64,000 nucleotides of DNA, from NCBI RefSeq assembly GCF_020150815.1, contig NZ_CP083723.1, positions 2,356,001 to 2,420,000 of the forward strand. Reading direction: 5' to 3'. This DNA comes from Haloprofundus salilacus (GTDB lineage: Archaea; Halobacteriota; Halobacteria; Halobacteriales; Haloferacaceae). Below, in pieces: positions 1 to 8,926 of the stretch (positions within the stretch are counted from its first letter, which is position 1; every line of letters starts with the position of its first letter). The notes beneath the pieces are model-generated. The model was not told the origin of the DNA. It did no database searches and worked only from the letters and a program-made list of their open reading frames with translations. The position numbers and the translations under genes were made by a program.

Positions 1-290
1 GTGTACCTCTCGGCTTCGTGCGGGTCGAGGCGACGACCCGCCTTGGTCGCGACGGTCACGTCGTCGCGGGCGTCCTCCTCGTCAAGTACCTCCGCGATGC
101 GTCTCTCGCTCGCACTGTCGCCGTAGACGTCTGCGGTGTCGATGAAGTCTACGCCCGCATCGAGGGCGGTGCGGACGGCTTCGCGGCCCTCCTCCTCGCT
201 CACGTTACCCCAGTCGCTGCCGATGTTCCACGTGCCGAGGCCGACTTCGGTCACGTCGTAGCCGGTGGTGCCGAGTTCGCGATGTCTCAT
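1..290 (-). CDS. Aldo/keto reductase, N-terminal part (runs off the window)
   Basis: The frame starts at an ATG whose complement is 288-290 and runs out of the left edge, so about 96 residues are visible. The N-terminus is a typical AKR barrel start: a GLGTWNIG segment near residues 18-24 that shapes the NADP site. It is followed by FIDTADVYG, holding the catalytic Asp (about 51) and Tyr (about 56), and by the catalytic Lys in VATKAG (about 83). Members reduce aldehydes or ketones with NADPH in the cytoplasm; substrate cannot be told from this part. The gene is divergent from the FNT channel gene. Confidence 0.85.
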   Translation of the reverse strand, partial: MRHRELGTTGYDVTEVGLGTWNIGSDWGNVSEEEGREAVRTALDAGVDFIDTADVYGDSASERRIAEVLDEEDARDDVTVATKAGRRLDPHEAERY

Positions 291-461
291 ATTCTATCGT
301 ACGCGCGTCCGACTGTAAGTGTCCCCACGTCGGAAGGAATTCCCGGAACCGACGCCGCGAGACGTCCGCGCTGATGCAACTGTTTCGTTCGCTACTACAG
401 GCGCTGTCGGCCTTCGGGGGCCGCCCCGACGCTTTTCATCCTCTCGACTGACCACACCAAC

Positions 462-1247
462 GTGTCAGTAGCTCCCGACCCCGCCGAAATTTTCGAGAGA
501 GCGGTCGCGGAAGGCGAGCGACGCCTCGACCAGTCGCTGCTCGAACTGGTTTCGACGAGTTTCATCGCGGGATTCACGGTCGTGTTCGGCATCGTCACGC
601 TCGGATACGTTCACGGGGCGGCCGAACCGCTACTCGGCGAGTTCGCCGAGATCGCTGGCGCGCTCGCGTTCGGCATCGCGGTCGTATTTCTCATCGTCGG
701 CCGGACGGAGCTTTTCACCGAGAACTTCTTCGACCCGACGGCGAAAGCGGTCAAGTCGGACTCGTGGATGCTCTCGTCGCTCTTTCGTCTGTGGGTCGTC
801 ACCTTCATGTTCAATCTGCTCGGCGGCGGTCTCTTCGCGCTCGTCTTCTCTGTGGAGGGGGCGCTGTCCGCACACGCCGCGGAGGCGCTGCGATCGTTCG
901 CCGTGGAATTCGTCCGCCGTGGAGTGTTCACGGAGTTCGCAAACGGCGTCGCGGGCGGTGCGCTCGTCGCACTGCTGTCGTTCCTCTTGGCCGCCGTCAA
1001 CAGCGTCAGAAGCCGTATCACCGTCGCGTACATCGTCGGGTTCTTGTTGGCGCTCGGTCCCTTCGACCACGTCGTCGTCACCATGTTACACGTCTTCTTC
1101 GGCGTTCTCTTCGGCGCCGACATCGGAGTCGCATCGTTCGCCGTCATGACGGCCACCGTCACGCTCGGAAACTTCGTCGGCGGACTCGGGTTGGTGACGT
1201 TTACGCACGTCACTCAGTTCAAGGGTGCGCGCAAGTCGGACAGTTGA
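462..1247 (+). CDS. Formate/nitrite transporter (FNT) family membrane channel
   Basis: A 261-residue integral membrane protein with about six hydrophobic segments and the FNT hallmarks RTELFTEN (about residues 80-87) and GNFVGG near the C-terminus (about residues 236-241). FNT proteins are pentameric channels for small monovalent anions such as formate, nitrite or hydrosulfide. The haloarchaeal branch has no proven substrate that I know of. The start is a GTG; an AT-rich TTTTCAT at about 433-439 sits about 25 bases before it, which fits a leaderless transcript. It stands alone, upstream of tRNA-Tyr and on the opposite strand to it. Confidence 0.85.
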   Translation: MSVAPDPAEIFERAVAEGERRLDQSLLELVSTSFIAGFTVVFGIVTLGYVHGAAEPLLGEFAEIAGALAFGIAVVFLIVGRTELFTENFFDPTAKAVKSDSWMLSSLFRLWVVTFMFNLLGGGLFALVFSVEGALSAHAAEALRSFAVEFVRRGVFTEFANGVAGGALVALLSFLLAAVNSVRSRITVAYIVGFLLALGPFDHVVVTMLHVFFGVLFGADIGVASFAVMTATVTLGNFVGGLGLVTFTHVTQFKGARKSDS

Positions 1248-1311
1248 ACCCGAGTTCCGAACGCTCGAATCGGATGAGAGCTTTCACTGCTCAATTTGTT
1301 CGCAGGAAAAG

Positions 1312-1385
1312 TCCGCTCTCCCCGATTTGAACGGGGGGCAAGCCGATCTACAGTCGGCTGCTCTGCCAGGCTGAGCTAAGAGCGG
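1312..1385 (-). tRNA. tRNA-Tyr (GUA)
   Basis: On the minus strand the sequence folds as a complete cloverleaf. Acceptor CCGCTCT pairs with AGAGCGG, and the D-arm stem is GCTC/GAGC. The anticodon stem GCCGA/TCGGC encloses the loop CTGTAGA with anticodon GTA. The T-arm CCCCG/CGGGG has loop TTCAAAT. The discriminator is A at 1312, and no CCA is encoded. I see no intron. Confidence 0.95.
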
Positions 1386-1501
1386 TGCCCTCTCGTACCG
1401 CACTCTCGCGTATAACGATTACTGTTCAGCACGTGGTGCGTGAACGAATGACGGAGATTGGGCAAGATTGAAATAGTGTGGCATAAATCCTCTCAACGAA
1501 G

Positions 1502-2017
1502 ATGAGTAAAGTGACGTTCCGCGCGGACGACGACCTCGTCGAGCGGCTGGAGGCGTTAGACGCCTCAAAGAGCGAGGTCATGCGCGAGGCGCTTCGTGCG
1601 TACCTCGACGCGTCGGAACGTGACGACGGGTGGTCGGAGGCGACGCCCAACTTAAGCAAGGAAACGGTCGACCGACTCGTCCGCGAGCGCGTGGACGAAC
1701 TTGTCGACGAACAGCTCCGCGAAATCGGGAGCCGTCGCCCCCAGGACGTCAACGTAAACATCAGTCTCGACGGCTCGAGTGACGACGGTTCGCAGTCGCG
1801 TAATACAACCGTCGCCGAGTCGGAGGCGACCGACGAAAAGTCGTGCAACCAGTGCGGCGAGGAGCTGTCCGACGAGCAGATGTACTGCCCCAACTGCGGC
1901 GAGAAAGCGTCCCGTCGGCTGTTCTGCGACTGCGGCGACGAAGTGCGCTCCGACTGGGCGTTCTGTCCGGGCTGCGGCCGACGGACGCCGGCGGCGGACG
2001 TGCTCGAACGCCGGTAG
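1502..2017 (+). CDS. cdrL: CdrL, ribbon-helix-helix regulator with zinc ribbons
   Basis: A 171-residue protein. Residues 1-40 form a ribbon-helix-helix DNA-binding domain (VTFRADDDLVERLEAL, then SKSEVMREALRAYL). A Ser/Asp-rich linker follows. The C-terminal 50 residues hold CxxC pairs (CNQCG, CPNCG, then CDCG and CPGCG) that would make two zinc ribbons. It lies just upstream of cdrS-ftsZ2, the arrangement described in Haloferax and Halobacterium, where CdrL is reported to regulate the cdrS-ftsZ2 operon. That supports the name. It is probably transcribed separately, because a 210-base region with its own promoter elements follows. Confidence 0.85.
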   Translation: MSKVTFRADDDLVERLEALDASKSEVMREALRAYLDASERDDGWSEATPNLSKETVDRLVRERVDELVDEQLREIGSRRPQDVNVNISLDGSSDDGSQSRNTTVAESEATDEKSCNQCGEELSDEQMYCPNCGEKASRRLFCDCGDEVRSDWAFCPGCGRRTPAADVLERR

Positions 2018-2056
2018 CGCGCCGCTATACCCGCGCAAACGCAGTTTCACAGCTGT

Positions 2057-2220
2057 GTCTTACAGTCGCCGTTACATTTATATCCTATCGCTCTGTGCTT
2101 ACGTTCGCGTAAGACGGTCGTCTTACGTCCCGGAGTCAGCGAGGGGCAAGTCGCCCCTTTCGTGCGGTTCCGGGGCGTAAGACGGAGTCGGGCGTGTGCC
2201 CGACCGTCTTACCGGGGGAA
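2057..2220 (+). promoter_or_regulatory. cdrS-ftsZ2 promoter and leader with five GTCTTAC/GTAAGAC copies
   Basis: A TATA-like ATTTATAT lies at about 2076-2083. GTCTTAC or its complement GTAAGAC occurs five times, at 2057, 2109, 2120, 2177 and 2206. Two of these form a perfect 20-base palindrome at 2108-2127 (nine-base arms, GT centre), where transcription should begin. A second dyad at 2177-2212 has 15 paired bases, a two-base bulge and a GTGT loop, and ends 15 bases before the cdrS ATG. A small hairpin AGGGGC/GCCCCT lies at 2142-2158 between them. The dyads could be operators, an RNA leader structure, or both. Confidence 0.75.
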
Positions 2221-2227
2221 TGCAAAT

Positions 2228-2416
2228 ATGGAGCGTGTGACACTACGAATTCCGAAGCAGCAGATCGAGGAGGTCGAACAGATGGTGGAGACGGGAGAGT
2301 TCCCGAACCGCAGCGAAGCCATCCGTTCGGCCGTCCGCGAGATGCTCAACGAGCAGGCAGAAGAACGCGACGCAAAACGCCACGAGCGAACCAAGCGCAG
2401 CTGGGCGAAGGTGTAA
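2228..2416 (+). CDS. cdrS: CdrS, short ribbon-helix-helix cell-division regulator
   Basis: A 62-residue protein that is almost only a ribbon-helix-helix fold: strand ERVTLRIPK, helix [13 protein letters not shown], then [14 protein letters not shown], and a basic tail. The ATG at 2228 is chosen because the RHH strand begins there; longer upstream frames give no homologous residues. The next gene, ftsZ2, starts three bases after its stop, so the two are co-transcribed. In Haloferax and Halobacterium the orthologue controls ftsZ2 and other division and shape genes. Regulation is probably through the palindromes in the region just upstream. Confidence 0.93.
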   Translation: MERVTLRIPKQQIEEVEQMVETGEFPNRSEAIRSAVREMLNEQAEERDAKRHERTKRSWAKV

Positions 2417-2419
2417 TCG

Positions 2420-3610
2420 ATGCAAGATATCGTACAAGACGCACTCGAAAACGCCGAGGCCGAGCAGCGTGACATGGAGGCGCAATCCGACGACGACGAT
2501 TTCGGAGAACCCCGCATCGTCATCGTCGGCTGCGGTGGTGCTGGCAACAACACCATCAACCGCCTCTACAACATCGGAGTCGAGGGCGCCGACACCGTCG
2601 CTATCAACACTGACAAACAACACCTGAAGATGATCGAGGCCGACACGAAGATCCTCGTCGGCAAGTCGCTGACGCAGGGATTGGGGGCCGGCGGCGACCC
2701 CTCGATGGGCGAGCGAGCTACTGAGATGGCGCAGGGAACCATCAAAGAGGTCCTCGGCAACGCCGACCTCGTGTTCGTCACCGCGGGGATGGGCGGCGGC
2801 ACCGGTACCGGTGCGGCACCCGTCGTCGCGAAGATCGCCAAAGAACAGGGCGCCATCGTCGTTGGCATGGTCTCGACGCCGTTCAACGTCGAGCGCGCCC
2901 GCACGGTGAAAGCCGAGGAGGGACTGGAGAAACTCCGCAACGAGGCGGACTCCATCATCGTCCTCGACAACAACCGCCTGCTCGACTACGTCCCGAACCT
3001 CCCGATTGGGAAGGCGTTCTCGGTGATGGACCAGATCATCGCCGAGACGGTGAAGGGTATCTCGGAGACCATCACCCAGCCGTCGCTCATCAACCTCGAC
3101 TACGCTGACATGTCGACAATCATGAACCAGGGCGGAGTCGCGGTGATGCTCGTCGGGGAGACGCAGGACAAAAACAAGACGGAAGAGGTGGTTCGCGACG
3201 CGATGAACCACCCGCTTCTCGACGTGGACTACCGCGGGGCGTCCGGCGGGCTCGTCCACATCACCGGCGGCCCGGACCTCACGCTCAAGGAGGCCGAGGG
3301 CATCGCCGACAACATCACCGAACGCCTCGAAGCTAGCGCCAACGTCATCTGGGGCGCGCGCATCCAGGAGGAGTACAAGGGGAAAGTCCGCGTCATGGCC
3401 ATCATGACCGGCGTCCAGAGCGCGCAGGTGCTCGGCCCGACGACCCAGAAGCAGGCCGACCGCTCACGCGCCAGCCTCGACGGGAGCTCGGAGTTCGAGA
3501 CGAGCCAGAACCGCCAGCGCCGGACGAGCGCGAACTCGAACGGCTCGTGGCAGTCCGACGGCGGACGAGACGAGGTCGAACGCAACAACGGCCTCGACGT
3601 TATCCGCTAA
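2420..3610 (+). CDS. ftsZ2: FtsZ2, tubulin-like cell-division GTPase
   Basis: A 396-residue FtsZ. The nucleotide-binding core starts with VGCGGAGNN (about residue 35). The GTPase signature [12 protein letters not shown] lies at about 123-134, followed by the T7-type region NLDYADM. An acidic head of about 30 residues precedes it and a polar tail of about 50 residues follows the core, as in haloarchaeal FtsZ2. FtsZ2 acts at midcell with FtsZ1 and SepF and drives constriction. It is the second gene of the cdrS-ftsZ2 operon, which marks it as FtsZ2 rather than FtsZ1. Confidence 0.96.
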   Translation: MQDIVQDALENAEAEQRDMEAQSDDDDFGEPRIVIVGCGGAGNNTINRLYNIGVEGADTVAINTDKQHLKMIEADTKILVGKSLTQGLGAGGDPSMGERATEMAQGTIKEVLGNADLVFVTAGMGGGTGTGAAPVVAKIAKEQGAIVVGMVSTPFNVERARTVKAEEGLEKLRNEADSIIVLDNNRLLDYVPNLPIGKAFSVMDQIIAETVKGISETITQPSLINLDYADMSTIMNQGGVAVMLVGETQDKNKTEEVVRDAMNHPLLDVDYRGASGGLVHITGGPDLTLKEAEGIADNITERLEASANVIWGARIQEEYKGKVRVMAIMTGVQSAQVLGPTTQKQADRSRASLDGSSEFETSQNRQRRTSANSNGSWQSDGGRDEVERNNGLDVIR

Positions 3611-3727
3611 CGGCCTGGCGACTTCGACCGTACTCGGTTTCTTAGACACTCGCATCCACGTCGCGAGCGACGCTTCGCGAAGGCGAAGACGCGACTCGAG
3701 CACCGATGGACGCCGTATCGAGCGGTG

Positions 3728-4699
3728 TCAGACCGCCTGAACAGCCTCGACGAGTTTACATTTCCGGCAGACGGTGCCGCCCGTCTTCGACCCACAGCGC
3801 TCGCACTCGTTGAGTTCGACGTCCTCGTCGCCGTCGCCGCGGTACTGCTCGGCGGCCATCCGCGCGAGTTCCTCGTAGCCGGCCATAATGGAGTGACGCG
3901 TGCCGGGGTGGTTCTCCTCGAGTTTGAGCAGCAACTGCTGGATTTCCCCCCGGTAAGCTTCGCTCGCGTGCGGGCACTCGGTGATGTGCGCCGGGAGGTC
4001 TTTGAGGTGCGCGTACAGCGCGACTTCCTTCTCCGGTACGTCGCGCAGCGGTTTCGCGCGAGGGACGAAGTTCTCCGAGAGAGCGCGCTTCTCGAAATCG
4101 CCGATGCTCGCGTCGAAGTGCTTCGCCACCTGCGTCACGTCGCCTTCGAGGAAGTTCATCAGCGCCGTCTGCGCCTCGTCGTCGAGGTTGTGGCCGGTAA
4201 ACAGTTTGTCCGCGCCCAGTTTCTCTGCGTACTGTTCGAGCAGGTCGCGTCGGAAGACGCCGCAGTACGCGCAGGGGGCCATGTTCTCGGGGTCTTTCTC
4301 CACCACGTCGTCCATCCGGACGCCGAGTTCCTCCTCGTAGGAGACGACCTCGTGGCGGAGCGAGAGCTCCTCGCAGAGTTCGACGCAGGCGTCGAGGCTC
4401 TTGTCGCGGTAGCCTTCGATACCCTCGTGGATGGAGAGCGCGACGAGTTCGATTCGGGGGTCCCGCCCGAACGTGTCCTCTAAGATGTGGGTGAGCACGA
4501 CACTGTCTTTGCCCCCCGAGAGCCCGATGACCCACGTGTCGGGGTCGTCGGGGCTGGCGTCGCGGGGGACGAGGCTATCCTCGCGGACGCGTCGCCGGAC
4601 GCGTTTGTCGACCGAGGCGCAGAAGTGGTTCTCGCAGAGATGCGCCCCAGAGTAGTCCGCGACCATGACGGCGTCGCGGTCGCACTTGTCGCACTCCAT
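3728..4699 (-). CDS. ncsA: NcsA, tRNA 2-thiolation enzyme (TtuA/Ncs6 family)
   Basis: A 323-residue PP-loop ATPase. An N-terminal zinc motif (CDKC, then C and H) and a C-terminal one (CERC, CRKC) flank the catalytic core. The PP-loop SGGKDS is at 61-66. The three cysteines that bind the iron-sulfur cluster in this family appear at C143 and C146 (CAYCG) and C242 (ECPH). It adenylates tRNA and transfers sulfur to the wobble uridine of tRNA-Lys(UUU) in H. volcanii, with sulfur carried by the ubiquitin-like SAMP2 activated by UbaA; a ubaA gene lies at 38768. I chose the ATG at 4699 because the zinc motif begins there. It is convergent with ftsZ2, as in Haloferax. Confidence 0.92.
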   Translation of the reverse strand: MECDKCDRDAVMVADYSGAHLCENHFCASVDKRVRRRVREDSLVPRDASPDDPDTWVIGLSGGKDSVVLTHILEDTFGRDPRIELVALSIHEGIEGYRDKSLDACVELCEELSLRHEVVSYEEELGVRMDDVVEKDPENMAPCAYCGVFRRDLLEQYAEKLGADKLFTGHNLDDEAQTALMNFLEGDVTQVAKHFDASIGDFEKRALSENFVPRAKPLRDVPEKEVALYAHLKDLPAHITECPHASEAYRGEIQQLLLKLEENHPGTRHSIMAGYEELARMAAEQYRGDGDEDVELNECERCGSKTGGTVCRKCKLVEAVQAV

Positions 4700-4764
4700 T
4701 TTCGTGAGTGTTGCCGTCTCGCGCGTATGACCGTTTCGTCTCTGTGAGGACTGTCGAAGGCGTC

Positions 4765-4796
4765 GTGGTCGAGCGTGAGACGGACTCACAGACCAC
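4765..4796. promoter_or_regulatory. Nested inverted repeat between ncsA and pepF
   Basis: Outer arms GTGGT (4765-4769) and ACCAC (4792-4796) enclose inner arms GTGAG (4775-4779) and CTCAC (4785-4789). It lies 66 bases upstream of ncsA and 170 upstream of the peptidase gene, in the divergent intergenic region. It could be an operator for either gene. No function is known to me. Confidence 0.35.
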
Positions 4797-4965
4797 CGAA
4801 ATACTCATTCGATGCCTCCGTGACGCTCGAAGTGAGAATGGAGACCTTTCTCCACCACGTCTGACCGGCCGCCACTCCGCCACCGAGGGACGCTCCGCAG
4901 TCAGCCCATTACTCGCTTTCGCCCGGTAGCGCCCGCACTCGGATTCCGATGCAATCAAATACATT

Positions 4966-6759
4966 ATGAGTTTGCCAGCACGCGACGACATTAGCCCTCA
5001 ACACCGATTCGACCTCACCAGTATCTTCCAGACCCCTACCGAATGGGAAGTAGCGTACGAGACGCTCCAATCGGATCTTCGAGAGCTGCAGAGTTACGCC
5101 GAAAAACCGCTTAGAACGACAACAGACCTCAAAACACTACTCGAAGCAACCGAGGAGTGCTACCGCCGAAAACAGCGGCTCGAACTCTACGCGACACTCG
5201 TACGAAACGTGGATACCGACGGCGAGGCCGCGAACGACCGTCTCACTCGGTATCGGCAGGTAGCGTCAGCGTTCGATACGGCGGTCGCCGCGATCCGGCG
5301 ACGACTTCGACAAATCGATGACGCGCACTTCGAAGCGCTCGTTGTCGACCTCGAAGAGGACCAGTACCGCCGGTACGCCGAAAATCTCCGCGAACAGGCG
5401 TCGTACGCGCGCTCCGACGAAATCGAGCGAGCGGTCGAAGCGTTCGAAAGTCCTCGAACCGCACCGACCCGCATCATTCGATCCATTCTGACGGGTGATT
5501 TCGACCCGCCGACCGTCGAACGACTCGACGAAGAATGCGTGTCCGTGCGGCCGGGTAACGTCCGGACGGAACTGTCCCGCGACGACCGAGAGTATCGAAA
5601 GCGGGTGTACGAGGCATACCACGAGGAGTTGGACCGGTTCGAGCACACGTTGGCTCGCGCGTACGTCGAGAAACTCCGTTCCGCGGCGTCTGTAGTCGAG
5701 GTCCGCGGCTACGACTCCATCAGAGACCGCGACTTCAGACAGCGGTGTTATCCCGAATCCGGCCTGAAGTCCGCGCTTTCCAGTGAAGTCCACGAGGCGA
5801 TGCTCGACGGCGTCCGTGACAATCTCGAACCGTACCACCGGGTGCAAGAACTCCGGAAGCGACGACTCGGCGTCGAGACGCTCTGTCCGTGGGATCTGCA
5901 GGTCTCCGTAGCAGAATGCGAGACACCCACGGTCGAATACGACGAACTCCAAAGTCACGTTCTCGCCGCGCTCGAACCGCTCGGACCTGACTACGTCGAG
6001 CAAGTGCGCGCGTTCTTCGACGACCGCCGAATCGACGTGTTCCCGACCGAGAACAAGCGGACGGACATCCCCGCGTACTGTCCGTCGTCGGCAAGCGACG
6101 GCGCGTACATACTCGCAAATTTCCAAGAAGACGTTCGAACGGCGTTTTTCGTCTGCCACGAACTTGGGCACGCGATGCACGTCGACCATCACAGAGACGG
6201 GCCGGTGCGCTACGCGACGTGCCCGCGCCCGGTCGAGGAGGTTCCGTCGCTTCTACACGAACTTCTCCTCGCTGACCGCTTCATCGATGCGGGAGGCGCA
6301 CTCGCGGCGGCCGCACGAAACCGGTTACTGGAGTGTCTCGGCGGTAATCTCTACGGCGCAACGATGTCCTCCGTGTTCGTCCACCACCTTTCGACGAAAG
6401 TCGAATCGGGCGAGGACGTGGCCGCCAATCGTGCCCGAGAGACGTGGGCCGACTTGCAGTCGGAGTTTCGACCCGTAGTCGAGTACGGCGACCGCAGTGG
6501 CCGCGACTGGCTCGGGCGAGGAACCCGTGAACTCTACAGCAACTACCAGTACGTCCTTGGAGCAACGGGTGCGCTCGTCGTCCACCGAAAGCTCACCGAA
6601 GGCGAGTTCGACACGACGGAGTATCGCGAGTTCCTTCGGTCGACCGGACGGTACAGTGCGGTCGAGTCGTTCGTTCGGCTCGGATGTGACGTAACGAGTA
6701 AGCCGACCTTCGAGCGCGCCGTCTCGGCGTTCGACGACTATGTCGACGCGATGCGTTGA
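4966..6759 (+). CDS. pepF: Oligoendopeptidase F-like M3 metallopeptidase
   Basis: A 597-residue protein, the usual length of PepF. The zinc-binding signature HELGHAMH lies at about residue 398, and a long helical N-terminal half (about 1-180) covers the active-site channel. M3 peptidases cut short peptides in the cytoplasm; there is no signal peptide. The ATG at 4966 follows an AT-rich stretch (AATCAAATACATT) and is probably close to the transcript start. Codon use looks slightly less GC-biased than in its neighbours, but I have not measured it. The gene is a single unit, divergent from ncsA. Confidence 0.9.
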   Translation: MSLPARDDISPQHRFDLTSIFQTPTEWEVAYETLQSDLRELQSYAEKPLRTTTDLKTLLEATEECYRRKQRLELYATLVRNVDTDGEAANDRLTRYRQVASAFDTAVAAIRRRLRQIDDAHFEALVVDLEEDQYRRYAENLREQASYARSDEIERAVEAFESPRTAPTRIIRSILTGDFDPPTVERLDEECVSVRPGNVRTELSRDDREYRKRVYEAYHEELDRFEHTLARAYVEKLRSAASVVEVRGYDSIRDRDFRQRCYPESGLKSALSSEVHEAMLDGVRDNLEPYHRVQELRKRRLGVETLCPWDLQVSVAECETPTVEYDELQSHVLAALEPLGPDYVEQVRAFFDDRRIDVFPTENKRTDIPAYCPSSASDGAYILANFQEDVRTAFFVCHELGHAMHVDHHRDGPVRYATCPRPVEEVPSLLHELLLADRFIDAGGALAAAARNRLLECLGGNLYGATMSSVFVHHLSTKVESGEDVAANRARETWADLQSEFRPVVEYGDRSGRDWLGRGTRELYSNYQYVLGATGALVVHRKLTEGEFDTTEYREFLRSTGRYSAVESFVRLGCDVTSKPTFERAVSAFDDYVDAMR

Positions 6760-6834
6760 GCGTCGTTATCTAACCCGACGACGATACCAAACCCACATCC
6801 GAACTAACTTCCCGCGACTCTGCGACGAACGCGC

Positions 6835-7290
6835 ATGAGCGAATCGCTCCGAACCCGTCTCGCGCGCCTCGGGTTCAACCTCCACCCGACGTATCGAAGC
6901 ACCGGCGGCAGAGTTCGCTACATTGCCGCCGACTGGAGTCGCGTGCAGGTCGAGCTCCCGCTGACGTGGCGGACGAAGAACGTTTACGGGACGTTGTTCG
7001 GCGGCAGCATGTACGCCGCCGTCGACCCGGTGTACGTCATCATGCTGAACCGCCGCCTCGGCGACGACTTCACCGTCTGGGACCGCGCCGCGGAAATCAA
7101 GTTCAAGAAACCGGGCGACCGGACGCTGTACGCCGACTTCCGCCTTTCCGACGAGGAAGTCGACGCGATTTACGAGACGCTCGACCCCGGCGAGTCGACC
7201 GACCGCGAGTACCGACTGCAGTTGTTCGACGCCGACGGTGAGGTGTACGTCGAGGTGTCGAAGACGCTCTACGTCCGTCGTGAAGAGTGA
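6835..7290 (+). CDS. DUF4442-like hotdog-fold protein, possible thioesterase
   Basis: A 151-residue soluble protein. It has the pattern of the DUF4442/YiiD C-terminal hotdog family: an N-terminal amphipathic stretch, then a central NVYGTLFGGSMYAAVDPVY helix that packs inside the hotdog sheet, and a C-terminal strand EVYVEVSKTLYV. Such proteins are thought to bind or hydrolyse acyl-CoA, but the general acid/base residues are not obvious, so catalysis is uncertain. It is a single gene between pepF and the Azf-like dehydrogenase. Confidence 0.65.
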   Translation: MSESLRTRLARLGFNLHPTYRSTGGRVRYIAADWSRVQVELPLTWRTKNVYGTLFGGSMYAAVDPVYVIMLNRRLGDDFTVWDRAAEIKFKKPGDRTLYADFRLSDEEVDAIYETLDPGESTDREYRLQLFDADGEVYVEVSKTLYVRREE

Positions 7291-7359
7291 GCGCTCCGAG
7301 AGCAGAAAGCCTCGATAGTACGGCCCGAGCTATTTTGCGCTGATTCCTGTACACCTCGT

Positions 7360-8154
7360 ATGACGAAAATCGCGATCACCGGTGCGGCGGGAAACGTCGG
7401 CAGAGAGGCGCTGCGCGCGTTCGAGGACACCGACCACGAGGTGACGCCCATCACCCACCGCGAACACGACGACATCGACAGCGTCGTCCTCGACGTGACC
7501 GACGCCGAGGCGTTTTCGGAGGTGCTGTCGGGACAGGACGTACTCGTCCACCTTGCGGCGAACCCCTCGCCGACCGCCGACTGGGAGAGCGTCTTCTACA
7601 CGAACATCGAGGGGACACAGAACGCCTACGAGGCGGCCGTCGAGAACGACCTCGACCGGGTCGTCTTCGCGTCCTCGAACCACGCCGTCCACCAGTACAA
7701 CGTCGACGCCCCCGACAATCCGGAGTCGCTGGCAGACCCCGTGCGGACCGTCCGGCCCGACGACCCGACGCTGCCGGACTCCTTCTACGGCGTCTCGAAA
7801 GTCTCCGGCGAGGCGTTGGGGCAGTTGTACGCCGCTCGCCACGATGTCGACGTCGTCAACCTCCGAATCGGCTGGCTACTTCCGCCGGAGGACCTCCGCG
7901 AAAAAGACACCGGCCCCGACGTCGACTCTCGGTTTCTCCGCGCGATGTGGCTCAGCCCGCGCGACTGTCGGCAGGTCGTCCGCACCGCAGCGACGGCGGC
8001 GCTCGAAGACGACGGTCTCGGCGACAGCGGCGGCGAAGCGGTGACCGTCCATGGGGTCTCGGCGAACGACGACCGCTACCTCTCGCTGACCGAGACGCGG
8101 CACCGTATCGGCTACCGACCGCGCGACAACTCGACGGTCGAACTCGACGAGTAG
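7360..8154 (+). CDS. NAD-dependent short-chain dehydrogenase, Azf-like glucose-6-phosphate dehydrogenase
   Basis: A 264-residue extended SDR. The Rossmann motif TGAAGNVG (about 7-14) binds NAD. The SDR catalytic pair is Tyr and Lys in FYGVSKVSGE (about residues 142-151). The SSNHAVH segment near residue 107 is typical of the haloarchaeal Azf family, whose H. volcanii founder is an NAD-dependent glucose-6-phosphate dehydrogenase of about the same length. If this is Azf, it feeds the oxidative pentose phosphate pathway, which matches the glucose-releasing enzymes elsewhere in the window. Haloarchaea carry several paralogues, so the exact substrate is not settled. Confidence 0.65.
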   Translation: MTKIAITGAAGNVGREALRAFEDTDHEVTPITHREHDDIDSVVLDVTDAEAFSEVLSGQDVLVHLAANPSPTADWESVFYTNIEGTQNAYEAAVENDLDRVVFASSNHAVHQYNVDAPDNPESLADPVRTVRPDDPTLPDSFYGVSKVSGEALGQLYAARHDVDVVNLRIGWLLPPEDLREKDTGPDVDSRFLRAMWLSPRDCRQVVRTAATAALEDDGLGDSGGEAVTVHGVSANDDRYLSLTETRHRIGYRPRDNSTVELDE

Positions 8155-8206
8155 TCGGCCGCGGAGTCGGAAACCGTTTTCCCCGCGGCGCGCCGACGTT
8201 CCGGCG

Positions 8207-8857
8207 ATGGAGCGACAGGAAGCCCTCGACCGCGTCGAAGCGCTCGTCGATACGGTGGAGTCGGAGACGATGCCCGTCCCCGTCCGCGAGATCTGGGTGT
8301 ACGGCGACGTGGCGCTCGGACTTGACCCCATCGACCGCCTCGACGTCTACCTCACGAAGGACATCATGATGCGCGGCGACGCCGACGCGGACCGGGCGGC
8401 CGAACTCGAGGCCCGATTCGGCGTGAAGGGCATCGGCAAGAGCGTCTCCACCGACTGGGCCGAGCAGTTCCCCGAACACGTCCGCGCCAATGACAACGGC
8501 TACGCCGCCCCCGAGAAGTGTCTCGCGGCCCACCTGCTGGACGACGGCGAACCGATCCACCTCGAAGTCTGCAACGCGAGTTTCGACGACAACGTCACCC
8601 AGCGCCTCCGCGGGGCGGTCGCCCGCGACGCCTACGAGGAAATTCTCGACCCCCGCGGCGTCTGCCTCTGGCTGGACGGTCAGCGCGGCGACGAGACGCT
8701 CGAAAAACTCCGCGGCGGCGAATTGCCGTTCCCGACGCTCTCGGGCGCACTGGAGATGCTCGGCATGGACGACGACGAGGCCCAGACTGCGGCGACGCGG
8801 ATGCGCGAGTACCGCGCCGAGCAGACGGGAACGACCGTCCGCGGCGACGTGGTCTGA
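8207..8857 (+). CDS. Conserved haloarchaeal protein with nucleotidyltransferase-like N-terminus
   Basis: A 216-residue soluble protein I recognise only as a haloarchaeal family of unknown function (I think DUF7095). The N-terminal part contains IWVYGDVALGLDPIDRLDVYL (about residues 28-48), which resembles the GS/GD...D.D motif of nucleotidyltransferases. This could be a degenerate or divergent member. The C-terminal half is helical and charged. It follows the Azf-like gene by 52 bases and may be co-transcribed with it. A catalytic role is only a suggestion. Confidence 0.6.
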   Translation: MERQEALDRVEALVDTVESETMPVPVREIWVYGDVALGLDPIDRLDVYLTKDIMMRGDADADRAAELEARFGVKGIGKSVSTDWAEQFPEHVRANDNGYAAPEKCLAAHLLDDGEPIHLEVCNASFDDNVTQRLRGAVARDAYEEILDPRGVCLWLDGQRGDETLEKLRGGELPFPTLSGALEMLGMDDDEAQTAATRMREYRAEQTGTTVRGDVV

Positions 8858-8926
8858 GTGGTTCGAACCGTTCGGAACCGCTGACAGTCCGACCTTCTAT
8901 TTTCCTCGACGGTGACCGTTCGCTCG

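Noticed and set aside
1312-1385. tRNA-Tyr as an integration site for a mobile element
   Set aside because: No integrase, no direct repeat of the tRNA end and no change in gene type are visible on either side.
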